A DNA stretch of 64,000 nt, from NCBI RefSeq assembly GCF_026810445.1, contig NZ_CP113949.1, forward strand, positions 4,650,001 to 4,714,000, read 5' to 3'. Of the stretch, positions 21,042-30,098 are shown piece by piece (position 1 is the stretch's first letter; each line of letters begins with the position of its first letter). This DNA is from Pseudomonas sp. BSw22131. GTDB lineage: Bacteria > Pseudomonadota > Gammaproteobacteria > Pseudomonadales > Pseudomonadaceae. Both the position numbers and the translations under genes were made by a program. Under the pieces are notes generated by a model. The model was not told the origin of the DNA and ran no database searches. It worked only from the letters and a program-made list of their open reading frames with translations.

Positions 21042-22604
21042 TCAAGTCAGCGCGGCAGGCACCAGTTTTTTCTCGAACACCGAAACGCCGTCCAGATCGC
21101 GCAGGGTCACGGTCAGCTCGGACGTCTGACCGTCGATATTCACCTCCCCGAAAAACTGGTAACCCGCAAACGGCGACATGTTCTGCGCGGTGGGGGCTTT
21201 CTGAAACACCAGTTCCGGGCCGAACGTCTTGTCCAGCACGTTGGGCCCAAACGTCCCGGCATTAAGCGGCCCGGCGACGAATTCCCAGAACGGATCGAAA
21301 TCCTGGAACACCGCCAGGTCCGGCTGGTAGTGATGCGCCGCGCAGTAATGCACGTCGGCGGTCAGCCACACACAGTCCTTGATCTTCTGGGCGCGCAAGT
21401 GACCCAGCAGCTCGGCAACTTCCAGCTCTCGGCCTTTGGCCGCACCGTTGTCACCGTTGGCGATGGCCTCCCAACGCGCGACACCGGGGCTGACCTCGCC
21501 GTCCGGTACGCCCAGGCCAATCGGCATGTCGGCGGCGATAATTTTCCACTGCGCACCGGACGCCGCGAGTTCGCGCTTGAGCCAGTCCAGTTGCTCACGC
21601 CCGAGAAACGCTGTGGTCGGGCCAGGCTTGTCTGCAAGGTTTGCATCGTTACCATCGCGATAACTGCGCATGTCGAGCACGAACACATCGAGCATCGGAC
21701 CGTAGCTCAGCTTGCGATAAACCCTGCCGCCGTTGTCGGCAGTCTGCAAACGCATGGGGGCGTACTCAAGAAACGCCTGCCGTCCACGCGCCGCCAACTT
21801 GAGAATGTCCTTCTCTTTGTAGCGCTCATCGAGCTGCTTGGTGGGCGACCAGTTATTGCAGACTTCGTGGTCGTCCCATTGCCAGATCTGCGGCACCTCA
21901 GCGTTGAAGCGGCGCAGGTTTTCGTCCAGCAGGTTGTAACGATAGGCGCCGCGATATTCGTCCAGTGTCTCGGCGACTTTGCTCTTGGCTTCTGTGGTGA
22001 TGTTGCGCCAGACCCGACCATTTTCAGTGACGATTTCGGCGGGCACCGGGCCGTCGGCGTAAATGGTGTCGCCACTGTGGATAAAGAAATCGGGCAGACG
22101 CAGACGCATGGCTTCATAGATGCGCATGCCGCCGATGTCCGGATTGATACCGAAGCCCTGGCCGACCGTATCGCCACTCCAGACGAAACGGATATCGCGC
22201 TTCGTCTGCGGCACGCTGCGCAGATGCCCAAACCAGGGCTCGCTGGCGACGCCGGTTTGAGCGTCCTCGAAGAACACGCGGTAGAAGATGGCTTGATCGG
22301 AGGGCAAGCCGGTGAGCTCCACGCGGGCGGTGAAGTCGGTACGTTGGTCGGCCAGTAGCGAAACGCTGCGGCGCGGGTTGTTGAACACGCTGCGGGTGTC
22401 CCACTCGACGACCATGCGCGAGGGCCGGTCGCTGCGACTCCAGACCATCGCCCGGTCACCTTGCAGATCTCCGGACTGCACGCCGTCGGTCATTTTCGGC
22501 CGATCCTTGACCGAGGCGATGACCGCCGGCGCCAGGCCTGGCAGCAAAAGGCCCGCACCGGCGACTTGGATAATGCGGCGACGAGTCAGGTCGAACTGAG
22601 TCAT
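21042..22604 (-). CDS. phoD: PhoD-family alkaline phosphatase, Tat-exported
   Basis: 520-residue PhoD-type phosphatase/phosphodiesterase (Ca/Fe-dependent family). The N-terminus LTRRRIIQVAGAGLLLPG is a twin-arginine signal. Metal-ligand motifs are visible: FVWSGDTVGQG, FIHSGDTIYADGP, IWQWDDHEVCNNW and VWLTADVHYCAAHH. It acts in the periplasm or outside the cell on phosphomono- and diesters. GAGGGGATTCCC precedes the ATG. The neighbouring autotransporter carries a second, unrelated phosphatase. No convincing PHO box was found, only a lone CTGTCAC half-site upstream. Confidence 0.92.
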   Translation of the reverse strand: MTQFDLTRRRIIQVAGAGLLLPGLAPAVIASVKDRPKMTDGVQSGDLQGDRAMVWSRSDRPSRMVVEWDTRSVFNNPRRSVSLLADQRTDFTARVELTGLPSDQAIFYRVFFEDAQTGVASEPWFGHLRSVPQTKRDIRFVWSGDTVGQGFGINPDIGGMRIYEAMRLRLPDFFIHSGDTIYADGPVPAEIVTENGRVWRNITTEAKSKVAETLDEYRGAYRYNLLDENLRRFNAEVPQIWQWDDHEVCNNWSPTKQLDERYKEKDILKLAARGRQAFLEYAPMRLQTADNGGRVYRKLSYGPMLDVFVLDMRSYRDGNDANLADKPGPTTAFLGREQLDWLKRELAASGAQWKIIAADMPIGLGVPDGEVSPGVARWEAIANGDNGAAKGRELEVAELLGHLRAQKIKDCVWLTADVHYCAAHHYQPDLAVFQDFDPFWEFVAGPLNAGTFGPNVLDKTFGPELVFQKAPTAQNMSPFAGYQFFGEVNIDGQTSELTVTLRDLDGVSVFEKKLVPAALT

Positions 22605-22686
22605 GGGAATCCCCTCAAGCGAGTCACAAAAGAGAAAACCTAACAGCGCAATGTTGGCTGAATGTGACAGCCGCTAACGGCTCACC

Positions 22687-22714
22687 GTTCGTTGTTCGTT
22701 GTTCGTTGTTCGTT
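22687..22714. repeat. Heptamer tandem repeat, 4 x GTTCGTT
   Basis: Four exact, uninterrupted copies of GTTCGTT, 83 to 110 bases upstream of the phoD start codon, followed by degenerate TTCG-containing sequence (for example CGCGGTTCGCGGTTCGGG). Copy-number change here would alter promoter spacing if the phoD promoter spans it. Confidence 0.88.
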
Positions 22715-23022
22715 GCTGTTTGTTCTTTGCTCGCGGTTCGCGGTTCGGGGGCGCGGTTCGCTTTAGATTCTGGCCGAAGGCCGTAGGAGCGCGGCTTGTC
22801 CCGCGAACGATCGCGCAGCGGTCGCAAAGCAGGCGCTGCGGTTATCTGAACACACCGCACCCGTAGATTTCAGGGCCGCTGCGCACCCCATCGTCGGCAA
22901 GCCGGACTCCCACGCCTTCGGCAGAAGCTGAACATCGACCATGGGCCATATTGCTCCGGCGCAGTTAAGGCCACTGGCACCAGCAAGCGTTACCCTCAAC
23001 TGAACCTCTGCCGGACCCACAA

Positions 23023-23105
23023 CCTGTAGGCGGGAATTCATTCGCGCGGCGCAGGATCAGGCCCATACCGCCAGATCGCCTCGCCAACACGTTCGTGCCT
23101 ACAGG
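23023..23105. repeat. REPIN, TGTAGG family
   Basis: CCTGTAGGCGGGAATTCATT starting at 23023 and the inverted partner ending TTCGTGCCTACAGG at 23105, immediately downstream of fruA. Confidence 0.75.
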
Positions 23106-23114
23106 TCCAAGGGG

Positions 23115-24854
23115 TCATGCCCCGGCGGGCGCGGTGTCCAGCTCGACGACTTCCGGGCGTTTGAGCACGGCGTACAGCACGCCAGTCAACAGGCTGCCCG
23201 CCACAATCGCCAGCAGATAAAGCAGTGCATGGTTGATCGCGTTCGGGATCAGCAGTACGAACAACCCGCCGTGCGGCGCCATGAGCTTGCAGCCGAAATA
23301 CATCGACAGCGCGCCGGTCAATGCGCCGCCCGCGATACTTGCCGGGATCACGCGCAGCGGGTCTTTGGCCGCAAACGGAATGGCGCCTTCGGAGATGAAA
23401 CACAACCCCAGCACCAGCGCCGCCTTTCCGGCTTCACGCTCGCTTTGCGCGAACTTGCGACGAGCAATCAGCGACGCGATGCCCATGCCAATCGGCGGCA
23501 CCATACCGGCCGCCATGGTCGCAGCCATTGGCGCGCCGCTGCTTGAGGCCAGCAAACCGACCGAGAATGCGTAAGACGCCTTGTTGATCGGCCCACCCAG
23601 GTCGACACACATCATCGCGCCCAACAGCACGCCCAGCAGCACAGCGTTGGCGGTGCCCATGGTGTCGAGGAAGTGCGTCAGGCCTTCGAGCATGCTCGCG
23701 ACCGGCTGGCCCACGACATAAATCATCACCAGCCCGGTGAACAGGCTCGCCAGCAGCGGAATGATCAGAATCGGTTTGAGGGCTTCAAGACTCTGCGGCA
23801 GTTTCGCGTAACGATTGACCGCCCACGCGCTGTAGCCCGCAATGAAACCGGCAATGATCCCGCCGATAAAGCCCGCGCCCAGCGTGCTCGCCAGCAGACC
23901 GCCGATCATGCCGGGAGCAAGCCCCGGACGGTCGGCGATCGAGTAGGCGATGTAACCCGCCAGCAGCGGCACCATCAGTTGAAACGCAGCGCCCGCACCG
24001 ATCTGCTTCAACGCAGCGGCCAGCGTGCCAGGCTCTTCTGCCACATGGATGCCGAAAACAAACGACAGCGCGATCAGCAAACCACCCGCCACCACCATCG
24101 GCAGCATGTAGGACACACCGGTCAACAGGTGCTTGTAGACACCCGTTTTCTCCTGCTTGGCGGGCGCCTTGGAGGCGTCCTGCGAGGACTCGACCTTGCC
24201 CTCGGCCAAGGCTTTTTTCAGCGTGGCTTCGGGCTGCTTTAGCGCAATACCGGTGCCGCAGCGGTAAATCCGTTTGCCGGCAAAGCGCTCGGTCGCGACC
24301 TCAATGTCGGCAGCGAGCAACACCACATCGGCGTCGGCAATCGCCTGAGCGCCGAGCGGGTTGCGCGCGCCCACTGAGCCTTGCGTTTCAACCTGCAGCT
24401 CATAGCCGAGCTTTTTCGCAGCCTGCGTGATCGCCTCGGCCGCCATGAAGGTGTGAGCCACGCCAGTGGGGCATGCAGTGACGGCCACCAGACGAGGCTG
24501 GGCGCTGATGGCAACCGGCGCAGCAGCCGACGCATCAGGCGCGACGTAGACCACGGCCAGTTCAGAGGCTGTGCGCAAAAATTCGTCGGCGTCCTGCAAC
24601 GCTTGCGCAGGTGTTGACTGGTAAAGCTTTTTGCCTGCAAAACGTTGCAGGTCAAGCGCCCCGCTGTTAACCACCAGCACCCAGTCCGCCGCATCGATAT
24701 CGGCAGACGTCAATTGCTGTTCCGGATTGCGAGGATTGTGCACTTCAACGCTGGTGCTCCAACCCAGACGCTGAGCGGCGGCGTCAAGCAGACGCGCGCT
24801 GAGGACACTGCTGATCTTGCCGTTGGGACAGGCCGTAACAATCGCTAACTTCAT
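23115..24854 (-). CDS. fruA: PTS fructose transporter subunit EIIBC
   Basis: 579-residue inner-membrane permease that imports fructose and phosphorylates it to fructose 1-phosphate. Order: a degenerate N-terminal EIIB-like domain (AIVTACPNGKISSVL), a full EIIB domain with the phosphorylated Cys in VAVTACPTGVAHTFMAAEA near residue 130, a linker, then EIIC with about nine membrane segments (GLAPGMIGGLLASTLGAGF). Phosphate comes from FruB. The ATG at 24854 is preferred to the ATG six bases upstream because AGAGG is correctly spaced. Twelve bases separate it from fruK; third gene of fruBKA. Confidence 0.95.
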   Translation of the reverse strand: MKLAIVTACPNGKISSVLSARLLDAAAQRLGWSTSVEVHNPRNPEQQLTSADIDAADWVLVVNSGALDLQRFAGKKLYQSTPAQALQDADEFLRTASELAVVYVAPDASAAAPVAISAQPRLVAVTACPTGVAHTFMAAEAITQAAKKLGYELQVETQGSVGARNPLGAQAIADADVVLLAADIEVATERFAGKRIYRCGTGIALKQPEATLKKALAEGKVESSQDASKAPAKQEKTGVYKHLLTGVSYMLPMVVAGGLLIALSFVFGIHVAEEPGTLAAALKQIGAGAAFQLMVPLLAGYIAYSIADRPGLAPGMIGGLLASTLGAGFIGGIIAGFIAGYSAWAVNRYAKLPQSLEALKPILIIPLLASLFTGLVMIYVVGQPVASMLEGLTHFLDTMGTANAVLLGVLLGAMMCVDLGGPINKASYAFSVGLLASSSGAPMAATMAAGMVPPIGMGIASLIARRKFAQSEREAGKAALVLGLCFISEGAIPFAAKDPLRVIPASIAGGALTGALSMYFGCKLMAPHGGLFVLLIPNAINHALLYLLAIVAGSLLTGVLYAVLKRPEVVELDTAPAGA

Positions 24855-24866
24855 GACCATCCTCTC

Positions 24867-25808
24867 TTATTGTTCCGTCAGCGGACGTACGTTCACGCCG
24901 CTGGCAAGTCGCTTGAGCTGCGCGACGTCATTGATGCCGAAGCCGATCTGTGTCACGGCCATGGCCGCAATGGCGGTGGCAATGCGTAAGGTCTGTTCCG
25001 GTGGATGTCCACTGAGCAAGCCGTGCACCATGCCGGCCAGCAACGAGTCACCGGCACCCACAGTGCTGGCGACCGTGACTTTGGGTGGCAACGCCTGCAA
25101 AGCGGTGCTGGAGCTGAACCAGTGCACGCCTTCGGAGCCTTGGGAGATCACCACGTGCTCGATGCCCTGCTGACGCAACTGCGCAGCGGCCTGCGCCTGA
25201 GCGTCAATCGAGATAATCGGCGCATCCAGTGCATCGGCCAGCTCTTCGGTGTTGGGTTTGATCAGCCACGGCGAGGCTTCAAGGCCTGCGCGCAAGGCTT
25301 CTCCGCTGGTGTCCAAAGCAACTTTGAGGCCTTGGGCATTCAGATTGAGCAGGAGCGTTTTAAGCCACTGCGCATCGACACCACGCGGCAGACTGCCCGC
25401 CACGACGACCGCATCGAAGTCCGAAGCGATCTGCTGAACCCGCGTTGCCAGCGCTTGCTGTGCCTGCTCGCTGACCTGCGGGCCTGGACCATTGAGATCA
25501 GTGATGCGGCCGCTGCCCTCTGCCAGCTTGATGTTGCTGCGAGTCTCGCCGGGCACCCGCACGAACTCGTCGATGAAGCCGCGCTGAGCGAACAGGGTTT
25601 CAAACGGCTGCTGATTGTCCACGCCCAGAAAACCGGCCACGGTCAGTTCGTGGCCGAGATCGGCGAGCACCTGAGCAACGTTCAGGCCCTTCCCTGCCGC
25701 ATGACACAGCATTGCGTCGCTACGGTTGACCTGGCCCACCTGCAAATGGCCTAGCTGCACCGTCAGGTCCAGCGCCGGGTTCATGGTCAATGTCAGAATT
25801 TTCGCCAT
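24867..25808 (-). CDS. fruK: 1-phosphofructokinase
   Basis: 313-residue PfkB-family sugar kinase that turns fructose 1-phosphate into fructose 1,6-bisphosphate. The N-terminal LTLTMNPALDLTVQL and AAGKGLNVAQVLADLG and the C-terminal anion-hole/catalytic motif STVGAGDSLLAGMVHG are typical. Its ATG overlaps the fruB stop by one base (TAATG), so the two are coupled. Confidence 0.95.
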   Translation of the reverse strand: MAKILTLTMNPALDLTVQLGHLQVGQVNRSDAMLCHAAGKGLNVAQVLADLGHELTVAGFLGVDNQQPFETLFAQRGFIDEFVRVPGETRSNIKLAEGSGRITDLNGPGPQVSEQAQQALATRVQQIASDFDAVVVAGSLPRGVDAQWLKTLLLNLNAQGLKVALDTSGEALRAGLEASPWLIKPNTEELADALDAPIISIDAQAQAAAQLRQQGIEHVVISQGSEGVHWFSSSTALQALPPKVTVASTVGAGDSLLAGMVHGLLSGHPPEQTLRIATAIAAMAVTQIGFGINDVAQLKRLASGVNVRPLTEQ

Positions 25809-28669
25809 TACAAGCCCTCCACGAGCGCGCGGACTTCACCCGCTGTGCCGGCGATCAAGGCCGCCTGCGCCAGCTGTTTTGCACCCATAAGATTCAACTC
25901 GCGCACGCAGGCTTTGACTTCGCCAATGCTGCGCGCCGATACGCTGAGTTCATCCACGCCAAGCCCGACCAGAATCGGCACGGCTGCCGGGTCCGCCGCC
26001 AGCTCGCCGCATACGCCCACCCATTTGCCATGGGCATGAGCGGCTCGCACGGTGATGTCGATCAGTTGCAAGACCGCCGGGTGCAGGCCGTCAGCCTGGG
26101 CTGAAAGCGTTGGATGGCCACGGTCGATGGCCAGGGTGTATTGCGTCAGGTCGTTGGTGCCGACGCTGAAAAAATCCACTTCCCGGGCCAGAACCGGCGC
26201 CAGCAATGCAGCAGAAGGCACTTCGATCATGATCCCCAGCTGCAAGTCAGCCACGGGGATTTCCAGGCGCAGACGCTCAGTCATGTCCCGCGCCTGACGC
26301 CACTCTTCAACGGTGCCGACCATGGGGAACATGATCCGAAGCGGTCGGTTGTCTGCCGCGCGCAACAAGGCACGCAGCTGGCTTTCCATCACGTCGGGCC
26401 GCTGCAAGGTCAAGCGAATGCCGCGCACGCCCAGGAAGGGATTTTCTTCTTTGTCGATTGGCCAGTACGGCAGCGGTTTGTCGCCGCCGACGTCCAGCGT
26501 GCGCACCACCAACGGACGGCCTTGCAGGTCGTCCAGCACGCGACGGTATTCAGCTTCTTGCGTAGCCTCGTTCGGCGCCTCGCTGTGCGCCATGAACAAC
26601 AGCTCGGTACGCAGCAGGCCAATACCCTCGGCGCCTTGCTCCACCGCAGCCGGTGTACCGGCGCTGTCACCAATGTTGGCGAACACTTCTACCGCATGGC
26701 CGTCGCGGGTGATCGCAGGCTCCATGCGCAAGGCAGCAGCGGCCTGCAAACGCTTGTCGCGGGTGTCTCGCTCCTGGATTGCGCGCTGCACAGTGGCTTC
26801 GTCCGGCGCGACGTTGAGGCGTCCACGCTGACCGTCGATCAACAGTTGGGTACCGGATTTGATCAGCAATACAGCATCGCCAGCACCAACCAGCGCCGGA
26901 ATGCCCAACGCACGCGCCACGATGGCACTGTGCGCAGTGGCGCCGCCGCGAGCGGTCAGGATGCCCGCGACACGGGCCGGATCAAGGCGTGCCACGTCCG
27001 AAGGACCGACCTCGTCCATCACCAGAATGTACGGTTGCTCGGGCTCCACCAAGTCCTCGACGCCACACATCTGCGCCAGCACGCGGCGGCCGACGTCGCG
27101 CAGGTCCGCTGCACGCTCGGCCAACAGCGCGTCCTGCAGTTGCTCCTGCTGACGGGCTGCGGCGTCGATCACGTTCATCCAGGCGGCGGCGGCGCTTTCA
27201 CCTTTTTTCAGGCGCGCGGCCACTTCGTCCACCAGCTCGGGGTCGTCGAGCATTTCCTGGTGGGTGATGAAGATTTCGCGAATGGCCTTGGCCTTGCTGC
27301 GCTCAATCAGCCGCTCGATGTCCTGGCGCACCTGAACCAGCGCCGACTGCAAGCGATCCTGCTCGACTAACTGCGACTCGCCCATTTGCGGGTAATCCAG
27401 CACTGGCAGCACGTGCACATGCGCAGGACCCATGGCGATACCCGGTGAGGCAGCCACAGCCTGAATCTGGCTGCCGTCCGCCGGTGCTGTGAGTGTCTTG
27501 GTAACTGCGGCAGCAACCGGTGTCGGCTGCGCCACGGTCGGCAGCGGCTCGACTTCTTCCCCCAGACCTTCACGTACAGCCGCGATCAACGCGGGCAGTG
27601 CATCGCCGGCCACACGAGGCTCAGCGATGAACTCCAGTACCTGTCCGCGGCGGGCACCCAGGCTAAGCAGCTTGCTCAGGCTTTTGGCCGACACCGCAGT
27701 TTCGCCGGCATCGACGATCCGCACTTGCACCTCGCCATCAAAACTCTTGGCCAACTGCGCGAGAATCTTCGCCGGACGGGCATGCAAGCCGTGGGCATTG
27801 GCCAGGGTAATACGCTCGGTTGGCCAGTCATCAGGTACCTCGCCACCCAGCACTTGCAGGACGGCACGGCTGTTTTTAGCGCTGCCGAGTTCATGGCCGC
27901 GGCCTTCGATCAACAACGCGCACAGGCGTTCGAGCAGCGCTTGGTGGGCTTCACCCAGGCTGGCCAGGCAAAAAAGTCCGGTCAGCGGCTGACCCAGATG
28001 GCGAATCGGTTTGTCCGGCGTCACAAACGCAAGGCCCGGACGCTTGACCATTTGCTCGCTGTGCAGCCACCACAGGCCATCACCCAGCGGCAGCGGTTCA
28101 ACCTGCTGCAAAACCGCCGCGAAGCCGTTGCTGGCGCAGTCGGCACGACGCAGCAGTCGCGCGCCATGCCAGACCAGTTCTTCAAAGTCATCAACGGAGA
28201 CGCCAAGCGTAATCATCTGCGCGTCGAGCGCCAACGCTTGCGGCGCACCTTGCAGCAGCTTGAGCAGCGCTTCCGGATCCTTGGCCTGGCGCAATGCCTC
28301 ACCCAGATCAGTTTCGCCCAGGGCGCGGGTCAGCAATTGCAGCAATCGCAGGTGCTCGTCGGATTTGGCAGCGATGCCGATGGCGAGGTAGACGATCTGG
28401 CCGTCGCCCCAATCCACGCCCTCCGGGAATTGCATCAGACGCACGCCCGTGGAAAACACCAGGTCGCGTGTTTCAGGGGTGCCATGCGGAATGGCGATGC
28501 CTTGACCGAGGAACGTCGACCCCTGCTGTTCGCGCGCTTGCAACCCGGCCAGGTAGCCCTCGGCTACCAGACCATCGGCCACCAGCAGATCAGCGAGCAG
28601 GTTCAGTGCGGCGGGTTTATCCACCGCGGTTTGCGCCATGGATATTTGCTCTACGGTGAGTTCGAGCAT
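25808..28669 (-). CDS. fruB: PTS fructose multiphosphoryl protein EIIA-HPr-EI
   Basis: 953-residue cytoplasmic fusion carrying the full phosphorelay for fructose uptake. EIIA is N-terminal (active His in GIAIPHGTPETR near residue 63), HPr follows at about 280-370 (active His in LANAHGLHARPAKILAQLA), and enzyme I fills the rest (active His in ARGGATAHSAIVARALG; PEP-binding TNDLTQYTLAIDRGHP). The ATG at 28669 has AGGAG five bases upstream; the open frame extends further but without a ribosome site. First gene of fruBKA, divergent from fruR, with a Cra-like operator upstream. Confidence 0.95.
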   Translation of the reverse strand: MLELTVEQISMAQTAVDKPAALNLLADLLVADGLVAEGYLAGLQAREQQGSTFLGQGIAIPHGTPETRDLVFSTGVRLMQFPEGVDWGDGQIVYLAIGIAAKSDEHLRLLQLLTRALGETDLGEALRQAKDPEALLKLLQGAPQALALDAQMITLGVSVDDFEELVWHGARLLRRADCASNGFAAVLQQVEPLPLGDGLWWLHSEQMVKRPGLAFVTPDKPIRHLGQPLTGLFCLASLGEAHQALLERLCALLIEGRGHELGSAKNSRAVLQVLGGEVPDDWPTERITLANAHGLHARPAKILAQLAKSFDGEVQVRIVDAGETAVSAKSLSKLLSLGARRGQVLEFIAEPRVAGDALPALIAAVREGLGEEVEPLPTVAQPTPVAAAVTKTLTAPADGSQIQAVAASPGIAMGPAHVHVLPVLDYPQMGESQLVEQDRLQSALVQVRQDIERLIERSKAKAIREIFITHQEMLDDPELVDEVAARLKKGESAAAAWMNVIDAAARQQEQLQDALLAERAADLRDVGRRVLAQMCGVEDLVEPEQPYILVMDEVGPSDVARLDPARVAGILTARGGATAHSAIVARALGIPALVGAGDAVLLIKSGTQLLIDGQRGRLNVAPDEATVQRAIQERDTRDKRLQAAAALRMEPAITRDGHAVEVFANIGDSAGTPAAVEQGAEGIGLLRTELLFMAHSEAPNEATQEAEYRRVLDDLQGRPLVVRTLDVGGDKPLPYWPIDKEENPFLGVRGIRLTLQRPDVMESQLRALLRAADNRPLRIMFPMVGTVEEWRQARDMTERLRLEIPVADLQLGIMIEVPSAALLAPVLAREVDFFSVGTNDLTQYTLAIDRGHPTLSAQADGLHPAVLQLIDITVRAAHAHGKWVGVCGELAADPAAVPILVGLGVDELSVSARSIGEVKACVRELNLMGAKQLAQAALIAGTAGEVRALVEGL

Positions 28670-28718
28670 GCATTTCTCCTTACAGCGCGGGGTGGCGCCT
28701 GGTTCTTGTTTTGTGGAC

Positions 28719-28734
28719 CGATCATCGATGATCG
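28719..28734. promoter_or_regulatory. 16-bp perfect palindrome in the fruB leader
   Basis: CGATCATCGATGATCG is an exact palindrome 50 bases upstream of the fruB ATG. On its fruR side it directly abuts ACCGTTTCAGC, whose complement GCTGAAACGGT resembles half of a Cra site. It may be an operator for a second regulator or fold in the leader mRNA. Confidence 0.4.
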
Positions 28735-28747
28735 ACCGTTTCAGCGA

Positions 28748-28777
28748 AAAAGCGATATCACTCTGACCATCGCTTTT
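28748..28777 (-). terminator. Terminator-like hairpin in the fruB leader (possible attenuator)
   Basis: On the minus strand AAAAGCGAT and ATCGCTTTT form a 9-bp stem around a 12-base loop, and the right arm ends in a run of five T. If transcription starts near the Cra-like operator this lies in the untranslated leader of fruB. The stem is AT-rich and may be weak. Confidence 0.35.
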
Positions 28778-28807
28778 ACGGGATTGCAGCAAAGGAAATT
28801 CGCACGC

Positions 28808-28819
28808 TGAATCGTTTAA
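28808..28819 (-). promoter_or_regulatory. Cra/FruR operator upstream of fruB
   Basis: TGAATCGTTTAA on the plus strand (TTAAACGATTCA on minus), preceded by GC, fits the Cra/FruR consensus GCTGAAWCGNTTHA and differs at one base from the TTAAACGTTTCA operator I recall for the P. putida fru promoter. It lies 139 bases upstream of fruB. Fructose 1-phosphate is the known effector that releases Cra. Confidence 0.7.
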
Positions 28820-28880
28820 TCTAAAGTGGCAGGCACGTTACTCGATAATCTCTTCGGGTTGAAGTCCATCCGGTCGAATC

Positions 28881-28969
28881 GGTAGGAGCGAATTCGTTCG
28901 CAAAAGATGTTTCAGGTCGCAGCGTTTGCCGTGCTTACGATCGCCTCGCGAATAAATTCGCTCCTACAG
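28881..28969. repeat. REPIN, TGTAGGAGCGAATTCATTCGCG family
   Basis: GGTAGGAGCGAATTCGTTCG (from 28881) and CGCGAATAAATTCGCTCCTA (ending near 28967) are inverted arms around about 45 bases, between the Cra-like operator and fruR. Confidence 0.8.
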
Positions 28970-29101
28970 TAATGTGTCGTCTGGCGTGAGTCTGATGCAA
29001 TGACGACGCAGATCGGCGAAGATCGCTGGCCGGGTAATCGAGCTATCCCCATAGCACCGCTCACAATAAGAAACCGCTCACATAACAAAAGGACGTTCGG
29101 G

Positions 29102-30097
29102 TTGAAACTTAGTGATATTGCGCGTTTGGCGGGTGTGTCCGTGACCACCGCCAGCTACGTGATCAACGGCAAGGCCGAACAGCAACGGATCAGCAGCGCT
29201 ACCGTCGAGCGTGTGCGTGCCGTTGTTGAGGCGCATGGTTTCACGCCTAACCCGCAGGCGGCCGGTTTGCGCAGCCGCCACACACGCACCCTCGGCTTTA
29301 TTCTGCCGGACCTCGAAAACCCCAGTTACGCGCGGATCGCCAAGCAGTTGGAACAAGGCGCAAGGGCTCGCGGTTACCAACTGTTGATCGCCAGCTCCGA
29401 CGATGATCCGATCAGTGAACTGCAATTGTTGCAGTTGTTCCGCGCACGTCGGTGCGATGCGCTGTTTGTCGCCAGTTGCCTGCCAGCCAGTGACGACAGT
29501 TATCGCCAGTTGCAGAAGCAAGGCCTGCCGATCATTGCCATCGACCGGGAAATGGACCCTGAGCTGTTTTGCTCAGTGGTCAGCGATGACCGTGACGCCA
29601 GCCAGCAACTGACCCGCAGCCTGCTCGAAACGCATCCACGGCACATCGCGCTGCTTGGTGCTCGACCTGAGCTGAGCGTCAGCCGGGAACGAGCGGGCGG
29701 CTTCAGCGACGCACTGGATGGCTTCGCCGGCGAGGTGATCATCGAGCACGGCGAGGCGTTCAGCCGGGACTGCGGGCTGCGCCTGGCGGGCGAACTGTTC
29801 GACCGGTTGGGCAACATGCCCGATGCGTTGATCACCACCTCCTACGTGCTGCTTCAGGGCGTATTCGACCTGCTGCAAAAGCACAACCTGAACCCGGACC
29901 AGTTGCACCTCGGCACGTTTGGCGACACTCAACTGCTGGACTTCCTCCCGCTGCCGGTCAATGCCATGGCGCAACAGCACCCGCTGATCGCAGAGAAAGC
30001 CCTGTCGCTGGCGTTGGCCGCCATTGAGAAAGACCACTACGAGCCGGGCGTACACGCCATTGTCCGCACCTTCAAGCAACGCATTCACGGGGCGTGA
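29102..30097 (+). CDS. fruR: Catabolite repressor-activator Cra/FruR (LacI family)
   Basis: 331-residue LacI/GalR regulator. The N-terminal helix-turn-helix MKLSDIARLAGVSVTTASYV followed by INGKAEQQRISSATVERV is Cra-specific, and the periplasmic-binding-protein-like domain fills residues 60-330. It controls the divergent fruBKA operon in response to fructose 1-phosphate. The start is the TTG at 29102: AAAAGGA ends eight bases before it and it gives the canonical N-terminus, whereas the longer in-frame opening adds 34 non-homologous residues. Confidence 0.93.
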   Translation: MKLSDIARLAGVSVTTASYVINGKAEQQRISSATVERVRAVVEAHGFTPNPQAAGLRSRHTRTLGFILPDLENPSYARIAKQLEQGARARGYQLLIASSDDDPISELQLLQLFRARRCDALFVASCLPASDDSYRQLQKQGLPIIAIDREMDPELFCSVVSDDRDASQQLTRSLLETHPRHIALLGARPELSVSRERAGGFSDALDGFAGEVIIEHGEAFSRDCGLRLAGELFDRLGNMPDALITTSYVLLQGVFDLLQKHNLNPDQLHLGTFGDTQLLDFLPLPVNAMAQQHPLIAEKALSLALAAIEKDHYEPGVHAIVRTFKQRIHGA

Positions 30098-30098
30098 T

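Larger units (their letters stand above)
22605..23114. other. Gene-free spacer between phoD and fruA, repeat-rich
   Basis: About 510 bases with no credible coding region. It contains the 4 x GTTCGTT array, a lone REP-like arm near 22780-22810 (CCGTAGGAGCGCGGCTTGTC), a second repeat type near 22874-22930 that recurs at about 62650-62703, and a REPIN at 23023-23105. The phoD promoter is probably in its left part, where a minus-strand CTGTCAC half-site occurs. Confidence 0.7.
28670..29101. other. fruB-fruR divergent intergenic region
   Basis: 432 bases without a gene. Reading from fruB toward fruR it holds the fruB ribosome site, a 16-bp perfect palindrome (28719-28734), a Cra-like half-site, a hairpin with a T run (28748-28777), a strong Cra-like operator (28808-28819), a REPIN (28881-28969) and the fruR leader. 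The fruB promoter is expected near the operator. Confidence 0.7.

Noticed and set aside
22640..22680. PHO box upstream of phoD
   Set aside because: A CTGTCAC heptamer is present on the minus strand but the second heptamer at the required 11-base spacing does not match in either direction.
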